Shown here in pieces: positions 1-11,167 of a DNA stretch of 64,000 nt. The notes under the pieces are model-generated. The model worked only from the letters and a program-made list of their open reading frames with translations. It had not been told where the DNA came from and searched no databases. The stretch's first letter is position 1, and each line of letters begins with the position of its first letter. A program made the translations under genes and the position numbers. The DNA lies in the NCBI GenBank assembly GCA_920105625.2, contig OV050030.1, positions 30,002,516 through 30,066,515 on the forward strand, written 5' to 3'. Source of the stretch: Clusia tigrina (Eukaryota; Arthropoda; Insecta; Diptera; Clusiidae).

Positions 1-566
1 CAGGAGAAGAGTAATAGCGATTGGTCGAATGTGGTGTTTACTGATAAAACGACTATTTGGGTACGTGTTCCGTTGAAGCCTGGCTTACCAGCAATACAAA
101 ATTTAAACAAAGTAGCAATAAACACCCTTTAAAAGTTAATGTCTTAGAACGCGCTTTTGGGGCTTTGCAAAATTCGAATGCAGAATTCATGGTTGCTTGA
201 ATTGTACAAGCGCAGTCGTCTGAAATCATCCAAGAAGATTTTTAGTGGGTTCAAAAAAGGTGAGTTTGACAATAAGTCAATGATACAAAACAACAGGGTC
301 ATGTCTGCCGCGAGTGGAAGGATCAAAATGGGGTCATCAGAATGGATTGGGCCTCACAATCTGCAGATGCTAACCCTGAAGAAATGTGTGCGCCATTAGG
401 AAAGCAAGCTTACCAGAGAGCCTGTATATAATTTGAAGGAGCTTTGCTGACAATAAAAAATATGGCGTTCTCCATCCACGGAGAATCCTCTGAAAAACTA
501 TTTGAAATTATGCCAATAAGATGCGCAGCTATTCTCGACAGTGAAGGCGATTTCAGAATGTACTGA
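1..566 (+). pseudogene. Tc1-like transposase, C-terminal part (unit 1)
   Basis: Cut-and-paste DNA transposase remnant. The opening bases encode the strand around the first catalytic Asp (VFTDKTTIW, where family members usually have D-E after FT). Further on, with frame changes, a segment resembling the family signature WPSQSPDxNPIENxW is readable as DWASQSADANPEEM near 345-385, which would hold the last acidic residue. It closes with a C-terminal stretch ending EGDFRMY before a TGA at 564-566. In-frame stops and at least two frameshifts make it non-coding. The N-terminal half lies outside the window but is present in the copies at 15410 and 43524. Confidence 0.7.
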
Positions 567-1619
567 ATATGTGTACATGTATTATATACTTTGCAAGTTA
601 TCGTGGTTTCTCTCTTGTTGAATATACTATAACTCATAACAAAGCAAACACTAACTATAAATATGTTTAAGTGCTAAAAAATTGTATTTAATTCAATAAT
701 TCAGTGAATTTTTCTGGTTTAAAATTTTATTATTCAGACTGCGAACGTCATTCCCAAAACCAAAATCTATTCTTTCATTAAAGAAAGCGTTACCCCAACA
801 ACGACTTAAAAGAACGGATATCAAAAAGCTCGTTCTCCGATAACGTGGTTCATCTGAAGTGTTTATAAGTAGGCGAAACCCAAGATTCAATTCTCATTGT
901 CTCGGATCTGAAGTAACCGGCTCACTCATCTCTACTTTTAACACAAACTTTGTCTCGGTGGAGACTGCTCTCAGAAATGATCGGCAGTTTTCATGTTTTG
1001 CAAATATTCATTATTACCTATAATTTCAAAGTTTGGGGGTTCTGTTTTGCTCATTCAAAAGCAATATTCGTGGCGGCCATTGAGTAAGTAAAGGCGAGTG
1101 AATAAAGATGGACGAGTAAAGTAACCCGAATAAAGTTCATTTTTGTTTCACACGTTCTTCCTATTTACAGATCTATTTCAATGCATTTTTTTACTCGTAT
1201 CTTAGGAATATGATAATAAATATGTTACCAATTGTGCTCTGAAGAAAGATATACTCGTACATATAAGAGTATACTAATGATCGGAATGCGTTCCTAATTT
1301 GGGAGTGATTCTCCATCAATAACCGGGTTTGATTACTTTATTATTTTTTATTTGAAATATATATTCCTGAAGTCGTATGCCAGCACATACTTTTAATATG
1401 TCCTCAACAGACAGGGTTCTTGGGGAAAAATCGGCAATAATGCACATAAAAGGGCTGAGACATGAACCTTGGAAAAATAAGAAAGCGGAACAAACTTTTA
1501 TCTGCGTTATAATTTTATGGAGTCAATTTAGATGCATATAATTATGAGGCACTCAGCCTAGAAATCCTTTTGTTTGAATTAACTCTGGATGATTTCGTAT
1601 ATTGTATGATATTTCCGGA
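567..1619. other. Spacer, no gene recognised
   Basis: AT-rich sequence repeated at 17578-18634 and 44406-45409. I see no open frame that stays intact and recognisable, and no repeat structure beyond the unit duplication. The unit-3 copy lacks about 30 bp near 44920 that is present at 1075-1130. Confidence 0.6.
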
Positions 1620-2560
1620 CTTTTAAATTTATTGGGCCTTCCAGTATACCAACCAAAAGACGGGGAACTTTTCATAGATAGTTAAAAAGAAAGTTTGAGA
1701 TGAATAGATTAGCTTCTACCCAGATAGGACCTTCAACTACTCTTAAGGAAGAATATCAAAATATGAATCCTGATTTAGAAAAAATTTCATTTCATCAGCA
1801 TCAGTGGTCAGTGTGTGTAGATTTAAAAATGGTAAATTTTGTATTAGTTCAGCAAAGCGGATACACTAAATAGCCTTGTTTTTTTGCCTGCAGAACTATC
1901 GTGCCAAAAATTAACACTGGACCAGCCGTGGAGAATGAAAACATCTGTAGGAAAAGATTACATCGGTCATGAACTCGAGGAAAAGATAGCATCGATCATA
2001 TTAAACTTGGACTTTTAAAAGGCTTCATAAAACGCTGGACAAAGGAGTTCAAAGACCCCTTTATTACCAAATTTCTGTTCACTTCCTTGGTACGCCCAAC
2101 ATTAAAACACATTTGTCAATCATTTCCTGTTCTCAGTAGAGAAAAGTGAAAAGTAGGAACTTTTCAGGGGCCACAAATCCTTACTTTTATAAACAACGAT
2201 GATTTCAAGAACCATATGACTCAAGTTGAATTCGATGCATGGACAAGCTTTATATCAGTTGTCAATTACATGGGAATCACATAGCTAAAGAATATTCCAA
2301 AATAGTAGACAAAATGCTCCAGAATTTCCAAAAAATAGAAGCTAATATGAGTGTCAAATTGCATTATTTGCTCAGTCATTTAGATAAATTTTCTGATAAC
2401 CTGGGTCATTATAGCGAAGAACAAGCGGAACCGCTTCAACCAGGACATCATGATTATAGAGGAAAGATATCAAAGCCATTGGGATGGCCATATGATGATG
2501 ACTGCTGGAACTTGCCGACTGACCGGAGCAAAGCACCAAAGAAAATCCCATATAAAACAT
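1620..2560 (+). pseudogene. Decayed copy of a multicopy arthropod gene family of unknown function (unit 1)
   Basis: Reading across frames gives an ordered set of fragments that recur, in my recollection, in a large uncharacterised protein family with many copies per arthropod genome: PKDGELFIDS, then HQWSVCVDLKMV and QQSGYTK, then HIKLGLLKGF, then GPQILTFI and EFDAWTSFISVVNYMG, then MSVKLHYLLSHLDKF and GHYSEEQAE, then DDDCWNLPTDRSK. The order is collinear with intact members. The frame changes at least four times and contains stops, so it is not translated. The longest remaining open piece is 2239-2595. The same decay is present in units 2 and 3 and so predates the triplication. The function of the intact family is unknown to me. 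Confidence 0.55.
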
Positions 2561-2595
2561 TTTTCTTAATTCTTATTGATATGTTTTTGTTTTGA

Positions 2596-3887
2596 TGATT
2601 AATTTTATTATTCTTTGTAACATTTGCAGCACTTTGTTTGTTTGAATGAAATTTCATATATTTAAAATAAACGTTTTAAAAAGTATTCTCCCCTTTTGGA
2701 AAATTTAATTTCCAATAGAAAGTAGAGTCACTTCAACAAAAATATTATTATTTTTGTATTCAGCAGACCAAAATTACCTGAAATTGACTCATAAATCCCA
2801 TGCCGCAATCGGTGTTCCTCTGTGTAATAGAAGTTGAATACGTCAGAAGTCTGTAAATGTTTAAGGACTCGTCTTCTTTATTTATGATTTAAGAACGCAA
2901 ACAACAACAAAATAGCAATCATCCAGGTCCTGATCAGTACTAGAAGCACAGAACAACAACGGAATAAGTGAATTAAGAGCGGAAGAGTAGGCCCCTGCGG
3001 ATTCACAAAATACTTGGGTTGCCTTTAAGTGCAGTTGCCCTTTCAGTGTGCGGACGTCATTACATTTGTGCCATTAATTCCGAATTCCCAGAATTGGTAC
3101 AGAAAAATGCCATGGACTGGTGATGGAAAATACAAGCGTGTATTCAAGGGATAATGCGAACTTGCAATAGTGCTAAATAATTATTCAGAATTTAAGAAGT
3201 AAATATGTTTATGTAGGTGATCGTAAGGGTAGGCATCTATAACTGTTGGGCCAATTTTTATATCCCATTTACCGTAAGCAAAATACTCTCATCACTTGGG
3301 CGAGTGAGTTATACTAAATGCCAATAATAGTAATGCTAATACTAAACGTTACTCTTAATAGGAAGAAGTTTCTTATTGCTGAATTATACATGAACGTGGG
3401 CGTGGTAGTAGATACATTACGCTCACATGAAAGGTTCATATTGTAATTTTGTACCACTGTAGAAAATTTGGTTGATACATTTTGTCTAGATCTCGATTGT
3501 TTCATTTACATCAGTAACTGGCATGGTAAATGATTGAACTATAGGGAATTTTGTCGAATATTTTATATCGAAGAACTCAAACACAAAAGGAAAAAGCGAA
3601 TAATATAATAATAACTTTTTATTCTTATGTTGAAAATTTAAATAATAAGAATAATAAACATTTAACAGTGAAGGACAGACAACGAAAGAAGTTTTTATCC
3701 GCATGGATTGTGTCTTGGCTTAACTCCAGATGGGACCCTAAAAGTATGCAATCACGTTTCAGTATGCAATCACGTTTCAATATTATTAATTTTTATTTTA
3801 ACTTGAAAATATTGTAATCATATTATTTTCTTGTTTAAAACATTATTTAAATAATTATATAAAAGGATAGGATTGGCTCTTTTTGCG
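2596..3887. other. Spacer, no gene recognised
   Basis: Low-complexity AT-rich sequence. Short open frames occur on both strands (for example 3551-3817 and 3486-3704), but they overlap each other and show no recognisable domain. A short tandem duplication, ATGCAATCACGTTTCA with a small spacer, lies near 3747-3780. The block is repeated at about 24506-25444. Confidence 0.6.
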
Positions 3888-5145
3888 CATGCTTCCATTG
3901 CTTAGTGTCCCTTAGTGCCCCAATCCTTGAATATGCGGCATCTGTCTGGCGAGAAAAGCTGGAGCAAAAAACAGGACAGACCAAGACCAATAAAATGCAA
4001 AGACTAGGCTGTGTCTGCACGATGGGGACCATAAAGCCAGCTCCGAATGCAGGCCTGGAGGTATTATTAAAACTACCGCCAATTCATTTATGCATCAAGA
4101 AAGAAGCGCTACAACTCGGAACAAAACGAATCTTAGAAAATGAACAAGGTACAGTGCGCCTATGGCATTGCTTATTTAGAGACGCAACTAAAATACAAAC
4201 GATTAATCTTACCCTAAGTGACTTATGTCACCCTAAATATAACTTCAAACATAACTTCAAGGTCACATTCCCGAGCGGGGCTAACTGGGAACATAATAGA
4301 CTAACGCCACCTTATAACGCTCATGTATGGTACACAGACAGCTCAAAAACTGAGGAGGGAGTGGGGTCTAGAGTTTTTGGGGAAATACCAAGAAATAGCC
4401 ACATCCTTATCCACTCTGACAGCAAAGCAGCACTACTGGCGCAGAACACCTTTGCCATCAAATTAAAACTGGTTTGGGATTGTCTTCAACTGTCGAAAAA
4501 ACTAGCAATTAACAACAGCGTGCATATGATTTGGGAGCCAAGCCGCAGCGGACATACAGAGAAAGAGAGAGAGGTAGATGGACTCGCTAGGAAAGGGGCT
4601 GCCAGTAGTTTTATTGGACCGGAACCATTGTATGGGCTGCCATGGAGTTTTCCGAAGTACTCCATAAATCAATGGCTAGAGGTAAAATCACATCAATATT
4701 GGAGGGGGACCAAAGGTATGAGCCGCAAAAATCGTCATGCCAAAAAATCTTGTAAAAGTACTATGGAAATTCTAGGTTAAACGAGAACAGGTACTCACAT
4801 TGTCTCAGGATTTCTAACTGGACATTGTAGGGTAAACAAACACCAATATAATATGAAGTAAAGTCAAATGACTATTATAGGTTATGTAATGAAGAAGAGG
4901 AAACATCTGAACATCTGTTGCATCAATGCAACCGTCTGATCTGGACCAGACTTCGTTACTTAGGAAATTATTACCTAGAACCGCCAGAAATTACCTAAGA
5001 AGATTTCAGAATCCTAAATGATTTCTAAACTCTGGGGTGTTTTGTAACTACAGAGTTTGCCACAATAGGTCCAAAGGTGGCTGCAGTGACTAGGTGACTT
5101 GTTCCCGTTCTCCAGCAATCTAATCTAATCTGAGAAGTTTCAGCT
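3888..5145 (+). pseudogene. LOA-type LINE, 5'-truncated ORF2 remnant with RNase H (unit 1)
   Basis: Non-LTR retrotransposon tail. The 291-aa open frame at 3905-4780 begins in the thumb region after the reverse transcriptase (APILEYAASVW, KMQRLGCVCTMG) and runs into an RNase H domain: first Asp in WYTDSSKTEEG near residue 144, second Asp in ILIHSDSKAAL near 172, last Asp in EVDGLARKGA near 229. The segment that normally carries the catalytic Glu is missing between GSRVFGE and IPRNSH, so the RNase H would be dead. A degraded CCHC-like end (YRLCNEEEETSEHLLHQC) follows in shifted frames, then a 3' tail of AATCT repeats near 5118-5140. LOA/I-group assignment rests on the layout RT, RNase H, CCHC. 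Confidence 0.75.
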
Positions 5146-5212
5146 CAGAAGCAGATCTAAATTTGTGCACACTTCAATTAAGCAAAACATGTGATAAAAT
5201 AGTACATATATA

Positions 5213-5789
5213 CATATATAAAATATATAAGTATACATCTAATCCAAAGAAAAAAGCCCAGGGAGTAGAGAATATTTAATGTAGAAGTTTCTGGAGTTCC
5301 TTATAAAACCTTTGCCAGCAATTCTTGTTTCTGAAGCCGATGGTGACTGGTGTTGAAAAGTCGGTCACTTAGGACTGTGTTTGGTGGGATTGGCATGGAA
5401 TAATCTTCTGCTCCCCAACGCTCAAACTCTTACTGTACTATCAACAATTGAACCGTCTGCAGGAAGCAATCGCCCAGAAGCGGCCAGCTTCTGCCAATAG
5501 GAGAGGAATTTTTGTTCCATCAGGACACCGCCAGCCAACACATATCGATAGTGACCCGCCAGAAGCTCAGGGAGCGTGATGGGAGGATATTATGCATTCA
5601 CCTTATAATCCGGACCTGGCACCAAGTAATTACTACCTATTCCTGTCTATGGCGAATAATTTTGCTTGTGAAAATCGACTGTCCCAGTTTTTTGCCAATA
5701 GGGACGATGGTTTCTATGAGAGAAGCATTTGGAAATTACCTTCAAAATGGCACCAAGCTATCAAAGAAAATGGTTCATATTTGACTTAA
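5213..5789 (+). pseudogene. mariner element with internal deletion (unit 1)
   Basis: Remnant of a mariner (D,D34D) transposase. The 5' flank matches that of the copies at 26700 and 48260, but about 690 bp including the helix-turn-helix half is missing; the join lies near 5330. What remains starts at the first-Asp region (MVTGVEKSV, the usual Asp of TGDEKW replaced by Val), passes FHQDTASQHISIVTRQKL with the second Asp present, then SPYNPDLAPSNYYLF with the third Asp present, and ends at the natural stop. Frameshifts and substitutions mean it cannot be active. Of the three mariner copies it has the best preserved C-terminal third. Confidence 0.75.
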
Positions 5790-6960
5790 TTCGGATCATT
5801 CGAACTATGCTGAATAAAGTCTTCAATTTCATTAAAAATAATGGATTTCTTTTTACTAAACCCTATCGAATCACAAGCAAAAAAATATATATAATAAACT
5901 TTCAATCCCGAATATAACTCTTTTCAGAATTCGATCACTGGATTGTGCAAAATTGTTCACCGTAGCTCAGTGCAATTGAGTTTACTAAACGAATCCGAAG
6001 TATTTCAGTCCTTTGTGTAACTCCGGAAAATGGCTTGAATGGACAGTACTCAAAATGCCAAAATTTTTCTTTGTGTATTCTGTTCTTACAACTGTTATTC
6101 TCTAACTGACCCTGTACCAACGAGTATATTGTATATTGTCTTTGCCTGTACAAACGGCTATGCTTGAAAATTTGTAGTGACGCAAATAAGAACAATATTA
6201 AACATTCGACTATTGTTTGATTAAAGCTGCTGTGTATTTATTTGGTTCTGTTTAAAAATTAATATGAGTTGTTAATTTTAAGGAACTTTATTTGGCAACA
6301 TGTACTTCAGAATTGTTCATTATTTAATAACTTATGGAAATAAGAAGTGAATGACGCACTTAATCCCGCAACTGAAATTGTTCCTTCCCCTTTCGGCAGC
6401 TGAAACTTGTGGGATGTAGCTAGATGGAAGTGGAAACTTATTAAAATAATATAAGTCAAGCTTTCATCAACCTTGGTTTGGAAGAGTTGAACCATTTTAA
6501 TACATGCGATTCTTTGAAATGTCTTTATATCAAATTTCTATAACATTTGAAAGTTCATATAGACATAGAATGTATAACTTCTAATTATCCTTATAATTAG
6601 CTGTTTACCTCATTCACATTATATACAGCACATTAATAACCTATCATATAACAAGACCGCATAATTCTCATCAGTAGCTTCAACTCAGTCACATTCTTTC
6701 ATTCCTTTTCATCGCATAGACTGTTAACCCATCTCAGTGCAGCTTCTATTTCCATAATCCTGAATTCCATAATTGAACAACTCCAACTCCTCTGACAAGC
6801 TTAACTTATAAGATAGTCTTAAGATAGATTCATATAAATAAAGATGGCTTTTAATTTCGACATTGACCATCCAAGTTCTTAATTTCTATTGTTAAATACA
6901 CAGTTATAAATTAGTATAAATTATATACACAATTATATTATACAATTCTTATTTGATCTC
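5790..6960. other. Non-coding block shared by all units, with deletion junction near 6100
   Basis: The first 310 bp match 27930-28220 and 50590-50870; the remainder matches 33565-34430 and 56200-57070. The 5.3 kb between these two parts in units 2 and 3 is absent here. No gene is recognised. Several tailless open frames (5935-6195, 6307-6495, minus strand) look like chance. Confidence 0.65.
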
Positions 6961-7047
6961 GTGTTGAGTTCGTAGTGCTTTGCTTGATATAAAAGAAACT
7001 TTCTTTAAAGAGAATTTTTTTAAAACATCAAGTCAGTACAATTATAA

Positions 7048-7244
7048 ATTCTGTGCTACCGTGAAGGTTCTGTACGGAGGCAGAAGAAACACCAGAGCAC
7101 CTTCTAATGAACTGCGAAGCCTTAGCTCGCAGTAGGAAGAAACATCTGGGGCATTACTGGCCGGAGGGCAGAGACATTAGAGCAATGAACCCCAACTCAG
7201 TGCTAAGCTTCCTTAGACCTGTTGGACTAATAGAAGACCTTTAA
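7048..7244 (+). pseudogene. LINE ORF2 C-terminal CCHC tail
   Basis: In the frame around 7050-7244 the peptide reads TEAEETPEHLLMNCEALARS and continues to a stop after LRPVGLIEDL. This is the usual end of RNase H-bearing LINE ORF2 proteins, where a Cys-rich CCHC-like motif precedes the stop. Upstream reverse transcriptase and RNase H are missing, as expected for a 5'-truncated retroinsertion. It is found only in unit 1; units 2 and 3 carry a different LINE tail at the comparable place. Confidence 0.6.
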
Positions 7245-7940
7245 TGGGTACATGCAGGAGGAGTACAATAGATCAAATTGGTCGAGGTACATTTTCCCTC
7301 TTTTTTTCATTCATTCATTCAAGATTGTGGTTAAGTAGGTGTGCGTGAGTTAATCTTGTGCGGTCGAATCTCATTTGCTCATATTTTATTAAATCTGATC
7401 TTTATGATTGAATTTTAAAAAATCGTTATCGTATATCAATTATTATATTAAATTTATCTGTATTTATTTGTTGGTACCAGTGCGATGTATCGGGCTAAAT
7501 CATTTTGTTGTTCTCTTTTAAAAATAATTAATGTAGTTTGTGCTGAAGTTGGGGGTAGTGACATTGGCACTGGCATTTCTGCGAATTTGGACGTGGCCGG
7601 GAGCCGAAATTAGAATAATGTTCCGGGAAGTTTTTTATCAGGAAATTTCTAAATGTTTTAGGGTATTATGAGATATTTTCTAGATTCATTATGGTACTTA
7701 GGGTTGAGAGGGAGTCGCGTACACATGGCAAATTATATATTTTTTGTGTCAGCGTATTTTAACCCTTTCAACAAGTCATAAATTGATGAGGAACCGACAG
7801 AACTGTATTCGAGATCTTATAATTTTGTAACACTGTAAGATTGCGTATTTTCTCATATTGATCCAACTGTGAAGATAAAATTGAATTCGGTGAAATGCTG
7901 TTTAAGTTCTTTCAATTTTTGTTCAAAGATTACATCATAC
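7245..7940. other. Spacer, no gene recognised
   Basis: AT-rich unit-1-specific sequence. I found no motif, domain or repeat I could name. Confidence 0.55.
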
Positions 7941-7982
7941 ATACCTTCAATAAACCATCAACTCCAGGTTTATTGAAGGTAT
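7941..7982. repeat. Perfect inverted repeat, 16-bp stem and 10-nt loop
   Basis: ATACCTTCAATAAACC at 7941-7956 is followed after 10 nt by its exact reverse complement at 7967-7982. A second hairpin follows within 40 bp. Confidence 0.85.
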
Positions 7983-8019
7983 GAAGTGAAATATTGATGG
8001 AAGACTGGTGTAAATTGGT

Positions 8020-8049
8020 GTAAATCCCCATTGGCAAATGGGGATTTAC
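8020..8049. repeat. Perfect inverted repeat, 13-bp stem and 4-nt loop
   Basis: GTAAATCCCCATT at 8020-8032 and its reverse complement at 8037-8049 are separated by GGCA. It lies just downstream of the 7941 hairpin and just upstream of the 3' tail of a minus-strand LINE. Confidence 0.85.
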
Positions 8050-8104
8050 TGGAGTTTTTATGTTGATCGGTTTTAAGGGGATGTTGAAAGGCGAGGTCAA
8101 TAGT

Positions 8105-9150
8105 AGGTTAGGTTGGGTTAGGTTAGACTGGCCGGCCGTTAAGGCCACACATAGACCTACAAGGTTCTTTGCGGTGCCAGATGGATATCCATTTAAGCGC
8201 TATAGTTTGAATCGTTGAACAGGGAGACGATCTTTGCAAATCTTAAGAGAGAAACTATCCCTAGTTGTGCGACCAGTTCTAGTCCTTCAAACCAGGGGTC
8301 TCCCAGATGTGATAAGCGCGTTTTAGATATTGCGGGGCATAGGCATATTAGATGCTCCAGAGTTTCTCTTGTGCCTTGCTCCCCACATTTCCTGCATTCA
8401 TTGTTGGTTGTGAGTCCCATCCTTTAAAAGTGTACCGCCGTTACACAATGACCTGTGACTACTCCTACTACCGTTCTGCAATCCTTTCTAGGGAAGGGCC
8501 AGTATCGATTTGGTCTGAGTGCCGTACGATTTGCACCTGAGCTTTGCGATCTTACATGTGGCAATACTCCATCGTTCTTTCACCATGTTATCTCATCATG
8601 TTATCTTCAATACGGGTATTGATAATTCTTAGAGGCATCAGTACGTTACTTACTTGCTCGTTTGGAAGTAAGATTCCGCTTTTTGTAATAGCATCCGCAC
8701 TCTCATTTCCTTCTATATTCTTATACCCTGGCACCCAGTCGATATGTAGCTTCCGATTGGTGGCCAGTCTAGCCATTGCTGCCGTGCATTGCAGAACATT
8801 TCTGGAAGATGCACAGCATGAAGTTATAGCGATGGTCGCAGCCTGGCTATCTACGACATCCCTCCTTTTCAATAGTTGTTTTTATTGGTTTCCGCAGGCT
8901 AAGAAAAGGTGTCACAATCAGTGTTGACCATGAGTCTTCGACCTACAGAGCTATGACCGAAGGACCGGAGAGAGAATTGTTTGTGGCTATCAACCTTCCA
9001 GCAGATTTTTCCGCAAGGCTTTCCGCAAAGAGGTCGATTGGGGGAAAGTTGAGAAGGGTGTTAAGAGCAGCCGTTGATGTTGTCCTTAAGGCCGCCATCA
9101 CACAGTGCCGCAAGTCTTTGGACTCTTTCCGTAGGTGTGTATGACCATGA
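8105..9150 (-). pseudogene. LOA-type LINE remnant, minus strand
   Basis: Reading the minus strand from 9150: a thumb-domain segment with VQRLAAL and TAALNTLLNFPPIDLF, then RNase H pieces (VVDSQAATIAI near 8870-8850, HIDWVPGYKNIEGNESADAI near 8720-8680), then a C-terminal Cys-rich segment (ECRKCGEQGTRETLEHLICL at about 8400-8340) ending near 8193. The last Asp of RNase H is present in ESADAI. Frameshifts separate the pieces. The 3' tail is a short AACCT-type repeat that reads as TAGGTTAGGTTGGGTTAGGT on the plus strand near 8105-8125. Present only in unit 1. Confidence 0.7.
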
Positions 9151-9249
9151 GGTTAATAGTAATGTTCCAAATTATATTTTCATATGCTTATTGGAGTGAC
9201 GCGTTTTGACTACGCATATGGCTGAATTGTGGCAATACTCCACCACTGA

Positions 9250-10010
9250 TCTAAATTTTAATGTCATCAGCATACATTTGAATATTACAATAAAGTAAGA
9301 CAGTCGGCAGGTCATTTATGTCTAAGCCAAAAAGAAGGGGACCCAAAATGGAGCCCTGTGGCACACCTCGAGCCACAGAAAGAAAATTAGATGCCAGAAC
9401 AGTACTGCTACACGGTTGGTAAACTGCCTGCGCTCTATCAGTGAGGTACGATTTTAGTAACTTTACCGCAGTGGGTGAGAAGTTATACATTTTCAATAGT
9501 TTTGTACATAAAATATCATGGGCAACACAGTCAAATGCTTTAGAATGGTCCAAAATGATCAAGAAACACATGCTATTAGAGTCAAGTGCAACCCGAATAT
9601 CTTCCACTTCATCAATTAGGGCCGTTATGCAGCTTCGCCTTGGTGTGAAATCAGAGTGAGTTTCAGTGATAATCCCATTTCCCGATTAAAATTTCCTCAT
9701 TTGTTTAGCCATAAAATTCCAAATATGCCAAAATAGCAATTGGTCGGCAGTCATTGTCTGATTTTGGTGTGGGCAGGAGTTTTGCTACCTTCCAACATAT
9801 TGGAAATGTTCATGTCATTATCCCTGTATTAAAAATATGGGTAATGACCGGAAGCAGCCCAGGAAGAAGTGCCTTAACACAAACCTTACTACTTGTAGAC
9901 TGGAGAATATAACTGAAACAAGTCATAGGAAGAATTTTATGTATCGTACTAACTTCCTGCAAAATAAATGAATTGGCTTTGTTCGATATCGTTAATAACA
10001 GATTCATTTA
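9250..10010 (-). pseudogene. Non-LTR reverse transcriptase remnant (CR1/Jockey-like), minus strand
   Basis: The open frame 9607-9251 (minus) contains consecutive reverse-transcriptase blocks: IILDHSKAFDCVAHDILC with the first catalytic Asp, GVPQGSILGPLLFGLDIND, and MYADDIKI, the YADD active-site box with both Asps. Upstream (9640-10010) earlier fingers-domain pieces can be read with stops and frame changes, including VITHIFNTGIMT and GSKTPAHTK. The core is intact at all three catalytic Asps, but the ORF is broken before and after it. Units 2 and 3 keep only the first ~125 bp (36048-36175 and 58686-58815). Confidence 0.75.
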
Positions 10011-10793
10011 TGAAATTTCACCAAAATGAAGGAGTGTACAGGAGAAAATTGACGTATTCGCTTTGAGTCAATAAGCAAACTCGATGCATCCTCTGTGTTT
10101 AGATCAGTAAAAATTAGGAAAATATGTGCAAAAACAGCTCTTAAAGTGCTTTGTGGGTTAGCAATATATAGTCTAGGATGAGTTCCAATATATAGGATGT
10201 GGTAATTGTGACGGGAGAGACTGTAGGACTGTGAAACAGATCCAACGTTCAAGTACCTGAAATCTAAAATGTGTTTTCTGCATTATTACAACAGCTACTC
10301 TAATGGAATCAAAATCAAAAGAGAAAAGGATTTTATAGAAGAAGCATTTTGGAGACTAAGCCCATTGTACAATATTCTAATCACATTTTATTTATTTTGT
10401 TGTTGTTCTATTTTAATGAAATACGAGCATTCTTCACCATGTGACCTGAAAGAGTGGAATCAGTATTTTTAGTAGTGATGCTCAACCAGTTATAATCCAC
10501 CGATCAGAATTTTCCTTTTTAATTCGAAGATTAATAATGAAACTTTAATATGCAACTCCAATCCCCTAATCATTGGAACGATAATATGGGTATACCTGGT
10601 GATCCTGTTGGAAGACGAGACGTCATCTTTTATTGGTAAAAGACATCAAGAGTCATGAATGAATCCAAGCATATGTTGAAATGGAAAATTATACTTTTTC
10701 TTTCAAACCGTGAGTAATTCCCTTTGCATATCTGTTCAATAGCCTTCCTAAATCGTTCATCTGTTCTATACCCTTCCTAAATCGCAACTGTTA

Positions 10794-10895
10794 TGTCAGG
10801 GAAGTGGTTTTAGTGAGTAAAAATCTCACACCCTTGGGTGGTGCGTACACCCTCGTGTCTCTTTGAAGATTTCCCCTCCCTACGGAAAAAATAAC
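10794..10895 (+). repeat. A-tailed ~100-bp retroelement 3' module (copy 1 of 4)
   Basis: A segment starting TGGTTTTAGTGAGTAA and ending in TTTGAAGATTTCCCCTCC plus an A-run also occurs at 36975, 59592 and, more divergent, at 47721. The common 3' A-run suggests the 3' end of a LINE, or a SINE sharing a LINE tail. Confidence 0.6.
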
Positions 10896-10900
10896 CTACA

Positions 10901-11167
10901 TTATAAATTCTTTGACGTTAGCAAGTTGTTCTTATTGGCTATGGCAGCAACATAGATCGTAGAGAGCTGTTGCCAACAAACGATAAGCAAGAAGTTTATT
11001 TTTAAGCCAACCCGAAATGCTCTTTCAATGTGGTTACAGTAGAAAGTCCTCAACCGAATATTTTGAAGAGTTTTGCACAAAATTTCATAAATGTACGAAA
11101 AAAGAGTACAACGATTATCGCTTTCTTCGTTAAAATTATTCAGCACACGTTTTGCAATGACCTTCAC
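10901..11167 (-). CDS. Open frame of 88 aa divergent to the peptide gene (unit 1), unproven
   Basis: An open frame on the strand opposite the secreted-peptide gene, starting about 160 bp upstream of that gene's TATA-like box. It has no domain I recognise; a hydrophobic stretch (INFLLIVCWQQL) lies near residue 57. Units 2 and 3 keep it open at 89 aa (37084-37353, 59702-59971) despite a cluster of substitutions and a net 3-nt length difference around residues 30-42, so the frame survives. A short ORF of this size can persist by chance between young duplicates, so this is a candidate only. Confidence 0.25.
   Translation of the reverse strand: MKVIAKRVLNNFNEESDNRCTLFSYIYEILCKTLQNIRLRTFYCNHIERAFRVGLKINFLLIVCWQQLSTIYVAAIANKNNLLTSKNL

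Noticed and set aside
3551..3817. 88-aa plus-strand frame, identical at 25107-25373
   Set aside because: Identity only reflects the recent unit duplication. Low-complexity Asn/Lys content, overlapping minus-strand frame and no domain.
7941..8049. Hairpins as a microRNA precursor or CRISPR repeats
   Set aside because: Stems are too short for a microRNA, there is no spacer-repeat periodicity, and the context is eukaryotic transposon debris.
10269..10472. 67-aa plus-strand frame
   Set aside because: Broken in the copies at 36480 and 59100, no domain, AT-rich composition.
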